Assembly: GCF_051960575.1 (NCBI RefSeq)
Contig: NZ_JBQCEE010000056.1
Coordinates: forward strand, 1 to 10,415
Direction of reading: 5' to 3'
Source of the DNA: JBQCEE01 sp051960575
Lineage (GTDB): Bacteria; Actinomycetota; Actinomycetes; Mycobacteriales; Jatrophihabitantaceae
DNA length: 10,415 nucleotides
This document shows positions 5,692 to 10,415 of the stretch, piece by piece; the stretch's first letter is position 1, and each line of letters starts with the position of its first letter. The notes beneath the pieces are model-generated. The model saw only the letters and a program-made list of their open reading frames with translations, searched no databases and was not told the DNA's origin. The position numbers and the translations under genes are program-made.

Positions 5692-7314
5692 ATGGATGCG
5701 GTCACCGTCCCACCCCCACCCAGCAACGAGCCGGTGCGCGCCTACGCGCCGGGCAGCAGCGAACGTGAGCGGCTGATCGAGACGCTCGACCAACTGGCCG
5801 GCGAGACGATCGACCTGCCGATGGCGCTCGGCCGTACCCGCAGGCCCGGCGGCGGCGCGGCCTTCGAGGTGCGGGCGCCGCACCGTCACGACCTGCTGCT
5901 CGGCCGGTCCGCCGAGGCGACCGACGCCGACGTCGCCGAGGCGATCGACGTGGCGCTGGCTGCCGCGCCGGCCTGGCGTGACCTCTCCTTCGACGACCGT
6001 GCCGCGATCTTCCTGCGCGCCGCCGAGCTGCTGTCGACGACGTGGCGCGACACCTTGAACGCGGCCACCATGCTCGGGCAGTCGAAGACGGCCCAGCAGG
6101 CCGAGATCGACTCGGCCTGCGAGCTGGCCGACTTCCTGCGGTTCAACGTCCACTTCGCCCGGCAGATCATCGCCGACCAGCCGTCGGCCTCGACCGGCGT
6201 CTGGAACCGTTCGGACTACCGGCCGCTCGAGGGTTTCGTCCTCGCGATCACGCCGTTCAACTTCACCGCCATCGCGGGCAACCTCCCGACCGCGCCGGCG
6301 CTGCTGGGCAATGTGGTCGTCTGGAAGCCGTCTCCCACCCAGCAGCTGGCGGCCGAGTACACGATGCGACTGCTCGAGCAGGCCGGCCTGCCGCCAGGGG
6401 TCATCACGATGGTCACGGGCAACGGGGCTGCGGTCTCCGCCGTGGCCGTCCCGCACCGCCGCCTGGCCGGCATCCACTTCACCGGGTCGACCGCGACGTT
6501 CCAGCAGCTGTGGCGCGCGGTCGGGTCGTCCATCGACCGGTACGCGGGCTACCCACGGCTGGTGGGCGAGACCGGTGGCAAGGACTTCGTGCTGGCCCAT
6601 CCCTCGGCCGATCCCGCCGCGCTCGTCACCGGTCTCGTGCGCGGCGCCTTCGAGTACCAGGGCCAGAAGTGCTCGGCGGCGTCGCGCGCCTACGTGCCCC
6701 GTTCGCTCTGGGAGCGCGGGGTGCGCGACGACCTCGCCGCCACGACCGAGGCGCTCGCCTTCGGCGACGTCCGCGACCTCACCAACTTCGGCGGGGCGGT
6801 GATCGACCGGCGTGCCTTCGAGCGCCTCGCCGGGGCGCTTGCCCGCGCCAAGGACGTCGCGTCGATCCTCGCCGGCGGCACCGCCGACGACCGTGACGGC
6901 TGGTTCGTGCGACCGACCGTGGTCGTGTCCGACGATCCTGCGGCGGAGTTCTTCCGGCAGGAGTACTTCGGCCCGCTGCTCGCCGTGCACGTCTACGACG
7001 ACGGGGCGTGGGGTGACATGTTCGACCTCGTCGACCGCACCGCGCCGTACGCCCTCACCGGCGCGGTCTTCGCGACCGACCGGGAGGCGATCGCGGAGGC
7101 GCAGCACCGGCTGCGCTTCACCGCGGGCAACTTCTACGTCAACGACAAGCCGACGGGTGCGGTCGTGGGACAGCAGCCCTTCGGCGGCGGGCGGGCGTCG
7201 GGGACGAACGACAAGGCGGGCTCCATGTGGAATCTGATCCGCTGGCTGTCGCCGCGCTCGATCAAGGAGACCTTCGTGCCGCCCACCGACCACCGCTACC
7301 CGCACATGGGCTGA
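5692..7314 (+). CDS. pruA: L-glutamate gamma-semialdehyde dehydrogenase (1-pyrroline-5-carboxylate dehydrogenase)
   Basis: A 540-aa member of the aldehyde dehydrogenase superfamily, about the length of monofunctional P5C dehydrogenases. It oxidises glutamate gamma-semialdehyde (from 1-pyrroline-5-carboxylate) to glutamate with NAD+, the second step of proline catabolism in the cytoplasm. Visible motifs are TPFNFTAIAGN with Asn190 (oxyanion hole), WKPSP with Lys212 (cofactor), FTGSTATF (263-270, NAD-binding turn), GETGGKD with the general base Glu293, YQGQKCSAASR with the nucleophile Cys327, QEYFGPLLAV with Glu424 and the FGP motif, and the P5C-dehydrogenase-type end FGGGRASGTNDKAG (497-510). 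All key residues are intact. The N-terminal PVRAYAPGSSER is typical of this subfamily. Proline dehydrogenase is not in the window, so the two enzymes are not adjacent on this side. The gene meets the FtsK-like gene tail to tail with two bases between stops. Confidence 0.95.
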   Translation: MDAVTVPPPPSNEPVRAYAPGSSERERLIETLDQLAGETIDLPMALGRTRRPGGGAAFEVRAPHRHDLLLGRSAEATDADVAEAIDVALAAAPAWRDLSFDDRAAIFLRAAELLSTTWRDTLNAATMLGQSKTAQQAEIDSACELADFLRFNVHFARQIIADQPSASTGVWNRSDYRPLEGFVLAITPFNFTAIAGNLPTAPALLGNVVVWKPSPTQQLAAEYTMRLLEQAGLPPGVITMVTGNGAAVSAVAVPHRRLAGIHFTGSTATFQQLWRAVGSSIDRYAGYPRLVGETGGKDFVLAHPSADPAALVTGLVRGAFEYQGQKCSAASRAYVPRSLWERGVRDDLAATTEALAFGDVRDLTNFGGAVIDRRAFERLAGALARAKDVASILAGGTADDRDGWFVRPTVVVSDDPAAEFFRQEYFGPLLAVHVYDDGAWGDMFDLVDRTAPYALTGAVFATDREAIAEAQHRLRFTAGNFYVNDKPTGAVVGQQPFGGGRASGTNDKAGSMWNLIRWLSPRSIKETFVPPTDHRYPHMG

Positions 7315-7320
7315 GCTCAG
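7311..7320. other. Palindrome CTGAGCTCAG holding both convergent stop codons
   Basis: The stop TGA of the dehydrogenase gene (7312-7314) and the stop of the leftward FtsK-like gene (TCA on plus, 7317-7319) lie in a perfect 10-base palindrome, two bases apart. There is no room for a terminator between the genes, so any terminators must lie inside the opposing coding sequences. Confidence 0.9.
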
Positions 7321-10300
7321 CACGGCGTGACCCGCTCGGCGGCGTCACCCGGGTCATCACCGACGAGCGCGACCTGCAGGGGTACGGGCTCGCCGCCGGC
7401 GAACGCGCCATCCCAGGTGCGGTCGCCCACGACGATGCCCCGTCCCGGTGGTGCGGCGGACGGCCGCCGCGGGCCACGGACACCGAGCAGGTCGCCGTCC
7501 GCGGGGCCCGGCTGCAGCAGCACCCCGCAGCGGCGGCGTCGCAGCTCGGCGACCAGGCCGCGGTAGCTGGTGGCGATGTCGTCGGTGCGTCCCGCCGCGA
7601 CGACCAGGGCGGGCGCGTCGTCGTCGCGCAGGAGCCGGTGCAGATGGTCGCCGAGGCGCGTGTCGTCGAGCGACTCGACGTCGTCGATCAGCACCAGGGT
7701 GGGGTCGACGACGTCGAGCAGGTGCGGTGGGGGATCGCCGTCGGGACGCAGCACCTCGACGCCGAGTCGCCGCGCGGACCCCGCCAGCGGTGATCGCGCG
7801 GGCGCCACGACGACCGGTTTGAGGTCGCGGTCATGCGCCTGGTGCAGCAGCAGCCGCAGCAGCGTCGACCGCCCGGACCGCGGTGGCCCCGCCACGAGCA
7901 GCGCGTCGTGCGTCGCCGGTCGCCACCGCACGACCTCCGCGGTGTCACCGCCGACGCCGAGCAGCAGGCCGTCGCCGGCGGCGTCGATGTCGCCGACGTG
8001 CACCCGCTCCGGGAGCGGGACGATGCGGACGGGCGGCCAGGCCGGCCGCGGCGCCGGCCGTGCTGCGATGGCGGCGACCCGGCGCGCGAGGTCGGCCGTC
8101 GCGCCCGGCCCGTCGGCGATGACCGCGAGCTGCACCTCGGCGGCCTCCGGCACCAGCAGACCGCGCCCCGGTGGCAGCTGCGCGGGGACCGCCTTCGGGC
8201 CGATGCCCGCCAGCCCGAAGTCGCCGCGGTCGTTCGGCGTCAGCAGCATGCGGTGGGCGAAGACGCCCGCGACGCGGGGCGAGAGCGTGGTGCGGTCACC
8301 CGTGAGCAGCACCGTGACGCCCGCGGCGGCGCCCGTGCGGGCGATGGCCAGCAACGTCTCGGCCGCCCGCCCACCGTCGAGCTCGTCGGACAGCGCGGTC
8401 AGCGCCTCCCAGCCGTCGACGACCACCAGCTGGGCCGGCAGGCCGTGACCGGCCTCGGCGAACGACGAGCGGCCGCGCCCGGCGAGGTGCCGGCGACGCC
8501 GCTCGAGGTCGGCCGCCAGTCGGTCGAGCAGGCGCAGTGCGTCGCCGCCGTGCCCGATGCACGCCGTGCTGACGTGCGGCAGCGCGGCCAGCGGCCCGAG
8601 CCGCGCCGCGGGATCGACGACGGCGACCTGCAGCCGGTCGGGGCCGACCCGGTCGGCGGCGGCGAGCACCGCGGTGAGGCAGGCGGTGCTGCGTCCGGAA
8701 CGCGCACCGCCCGAGACGAGCCACCCGCCGGCCCGGGCGAGGTCGAGCACCAGCGCGTCCTGGCGCTGGACGTCGGGGCGGTCGACGAGGCCGAACGGCA
8801 CTCGCAGCGGGTCGTCGGTCGCGGGCAGGTCGGCGAGGGCGAGCCGGTCGGGGAGGGCGGGCAGCCACGGGCCTGGATGGCCGTGGCGCCCGTGCCGGTC
8901 GGCCGCCGTCCGGACTGCCCCGACGAGCCGCGCGAGATCGGTCTCGCCGCCGGTCACCGCCTGCGGGCGGCTGCGCCACGGCCCGAGGCAGCGCACGGCC
9001 GCGTCGTCGGCCCGTGCGACACCGGACGCGTGTGCGACCTGGACATGGGTGAGGCTCGCGCCGAGGCGGACGACGGCCCGGCCCGGCAGACGACGGTCGA
9101 TGCCCGCCGCGGCCGGATCGTCGAGCACGTCGGTCGACTCGTTCGGATCGGTGACCCGCAGTGCGATGCGCAGGGCGGTGTTCGCGCGGATCTCCGGCGA
9201 GACGGCCGTCCCCGGCCGTTGGGTGGCCAGCACGAGGTGCACGCCCAGCGACCTGCCGCGGCGCGCGATGCCGACCAGGCCGGGGATGAACTCGGGCAGC
9301 TCGCCGGCCAGCGACGCGAACTCGTCGACGACGATCACCAGGCGGGGCACCGGGGGCACGCCCGCGCGCGCACGATAGGTCGTCAGGTCGGGTGCGCCGG
9401 CGGCCGCGAAGCGCTGCTCGCGGCGCAGCAGTTCCGCGTCGAGCGAGCGCAGCGCCCGCCGGGTCAAGTGCGGGTCGAGGTCGGTGACCACGCCGACGGT
9501 GTGCGGCAGCCCGGCGCACTCGGCGAAGGCGGCGCCGCCCTTGTAGTCGACGAGCAGGAGGGCAAGGTCCTCGGGCGGGTGCTCGAGGGCGAGACCGACG
9601 ACCAGGGTCTGCAGCAGTTCCGACTTGCCCGCACCGGTCGTCCCGGCGACCAGGGCGTGCGGGCCGTCCGCGGCGAGGTCGAGGACGAGGTCGCCGTCGG
9701 CGCCGCGTCCGACCGTCGTGCGCGCACCGTCGCCGGCGGCGGCCCACCGGGCCACCACGACGTCCGGGTCGAGCAGCCCGTCGTGCACGTCGACGAGCGA
9801 GCACGTCGGCGGCAGCGTCGCGCTCGGGTCGCCGTCGGCGTCGATGAGCGGCGCGAGCGCCCGGGCGACACGATCGGCCCAGGCGGCGCTCACCTGGTCG
9901 AGCACGCCCTCGTGCCGCTCGTCCGACATGAGGACGAACGTGCTGCCGGTCGCGCCGCCGATGTCGACGACCGCCCGGCAGCCCGACGGCAGGGCCCCGG
10001 CGCGCGGGGCGAGCCACACCGCCGTCACGCCGACGGCTGGACCTCGCGCGACCAGTTCCGCCAGGCCGGGCACGTCCGCGCGCACGTCCCCGGGATCGAT
10101 CAGCACAACGAGCCACGGCCACGAGGTCGCTGCGGACGACGCGGACCGCCGGGCCGCCGTGCGCCGGTCGACGACGGCGAGCAGGTCACGGACGACCGCC
10201 GGCCACTCGTCCGTGGCGGATGCCACCCGCCCGCGCAGGTGGGGCAGCCACCGGCACCAGCGCCACGACCCGTCGTCGGCCGTCAGCACCGCCAGCTCGA

Positions 10301-10415
10301 GATCCACGGGTGAGTGCAGGGCGGCGAGCTGGGCGAGCAGCCAGCGCCCGACGGCGTCCCGCGCCGACCGAGGGCCGGCCACGCCGACGGCGCCCGGCCG
10401 CAGCGAGACCGTCAG
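7317..10415 (-). CDS. FtsK/SpoIIIE-type (EccC-like) multi-ATPase translocase, N-terminus missing (partial)
   Basis: At least 1032 residues are visible. A GTG at 10382 could start the frame, but the frame stays open to the window edge and the upstream residues (LTVSLRPGAVGVAGPR) fit the family, so the gene almost certainly begins outside, perhaps with an FHA domain. Residue numbers below count from that GTG. The first FtsK/SpoIIIE module (about 225-465) has an intact Walker A GTTGAGKSE (247-255), LLLVDYKGG (275-283), Walker B LVIVVDEFA (348-356) and LATQRP (385-390). The second module (about 540-745) has GGARSGRST (558-566) and LVVVDGW (652-658). The third (about 815-960) has GPPRSGRST (832-840) and LVLIDD (896-901). 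In modules two and three Arg replaces the Walker A lysine. Three ATPase modules in a row match EccC, the motor of type VII secretion; no other secretion gene is in view. FtsK-like DNA pumping is less likely because no membrane or gamma domain is seen. Confidence 0.9.
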   Translation of the reverse strand: MTVSLRPGAVGVAGPRSARDAVGRWLLAQLAALHSPVDLELAVLTADDGSWRWCRWLPHLRGRVASATDEWPAVVRDLLAVVDRRTAARRSASSAATSWPWLVVLIDPGDVRADVPGLAELVARGPAVGVTAVWLAPRAGALPSGCRAVVDIGGATGSTFVLMSDERHEGVLDQVSAAWADRVARALAPLIDADGDPSATLPPTCSLVDVHDGLLDPDVVVARWAAAGDGARTTVGRGADGDLVLDLAADGPHALVAGTTGAGKSELLQTLVVGLALEHPPEDLALLLVDYKGGAAFAECAGLPHTVGVVTDLDPHLTRRALRSLDAELLRREQRFAAAGAPDLTTYRARAGVPPVPRLVIVVDEFASLAGELPEFIPGLVGIARRGRSLGVHLVLATQRPGTAVSPEIRANTALRIALRVTDPNESTDVLDDPAAAGIDRRLPGRAVVRLGASLTHVQVAHASGVARADDAAVRCLGPWRSRPQAVTGGETDLARLVGAVRTAADRHGRHGHPGPWLPALPDRLALADLPATDDPLRVPFGLVDRPDVQRQDALVLDLARAGGWLVSGGARSGRSTACLTAVLAAADRVGPDRLQVAVVDPAARLGPLAALPHVSTACIGHGGDALRLLDRLAADLERRRRHLAGRGRSSFAEAGHGLPAQLVVVDGWEALTALSDELDGGRAAETLLAIARTGAAAGVTVLLTGDRTTLSPRVAGVFAHRMLLTPNDRGDFGLAGIGPKAVPAQLPPGRGLLVPEAAEVQLAVIADGPGATADLARRVAAIAARPAPRPAWPPVRIVPLPERVHVGDIDAAGDGLLLGVGGDTAEVVRWRPATHDALLVAGPPRSGRSTLLRLLLHQAHDRDLKPVVVAPARSPLAGSARRLGVEVLRPDGDPPPHLLDVVDPTLVLIDDVESLDDTRLGDHLHRLLRDDDAPALVVAAGRTDDIATSYRGLVAELRRRRCGVLLQPGPADGDLLGVRGPRRPSAAPPGRGIVVGDRTWDGAFAGGEPVPLQVALVGDDPGDAAERVTPC

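Noticed and set aside
3811..7323. Very long minus-strand open frame (1170 codons) opposite the acyltransferase, DUF6912-like and dehydrogenase genes
   Set aside because: It is a shadow of high GC content. The plus-strand frames carry clear family motifs, while the antisense translation is low-complexity Arg/Gly/Val-rich with no recognisable domain.
7833..10313. Long plus-strand open frame opposite the FtsK-like gene
   Set aside because: The minus strand encodes clear Walker A and B motifs here; the plus translation is Arg/Gly/Glu-rich without any domain.
10380..10382. GTG as the true start of the FtsK-like gene
   Set aside because: The frame is open to the window edge, the upstream residues continue a plausible strand-turn pattern, and no ribosome site precedes this GTG.

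Overview
The window reads as chromosomal DNA of a very GC-rich actinobacterium (Actinomycetota). Coding is dense, there is a strong G/C bias at third codon positions, GTG and ATG starts are both used, and neighbouring genes overlap by ATGA. Several families here are typical of actinobacteria: a SAF/CpaB-like protein paired with a CpaE/TadZ-like P-loop protein, a BldC-like small HTH protein, WS/DGAT acyltransferase, a DUF6912-like protein, and an EccC-like FtsK/SpoIIIE protein. I cannot name the genus. I see no rRNA, tRNA, insertion sequence, phage gene or CRISPR array.

Layout: (1) 1-375, minus: N-terminal part of a membrane or exported protein running off the left edge. (2) 376-501: divergent intergenic region with phased short repeats. 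(3) 502-1059, plus: hypothetical protein that looks like two small beta-barrel units. (4) 1115-1348, minus: 77-aa excisionase/BldC-like DNA-binding protein. (5) 1349-1473: divergent intergenic region with two DnaA-box-like 9-mers. (6) 1474-3500, plus: SAF/CpaB-like membrane protein overlapping a CpaE/TadZ-like P-loop protein, a pilus-assembly-type pair with no secretion ATPase or pilin gene in view. (7) 3572-5652, plus: WS/DGAT-family acyltransferase overlapping a DUF6912-like protein. (8) 5692-7314, plus: 1-pyrroline-5-carboxylate dehydrogenase, probably from its own leaderless promoter. (9) 7317-10415, minus: large FtsK/SpoIIIE (EccC-like) multi-ATPase protein, convergent with the dehydrogenase and running off the right edge.

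How the genes fit together: SAF and CpaE-like proteins belong to the Flp/Tad pilus or surface-assembly world, and the divergent HTH protein is a natural candidate regulator of that pair. The left-edge protein may belong to the same locus. The acyltransferase/DUF6912 pair is translationally coupled. The dehydrogenase is the second step of proline catabolism; proline dehydrogenase is not in view. The FtsK/EccC-like protein points to DNA or protein translocation of the type VII secretion kind, but no WXG100, EccB, EccD or EccE gene is visible. A recurring theme is replacement of the Walker A lysine by arginine: it occurs in the CpaE-like protein and in the second and third ATPase modules of the FtsK-like protein, while the first FtsK module is intact.

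I did not find a clearly new system. The best leads are the changed acyltransferase active site, the lysine-less P-loops, the SAF/CpaE/HTH module without its secretion ATPase, and DnaA-box-like sequences in the divergent promoter region.
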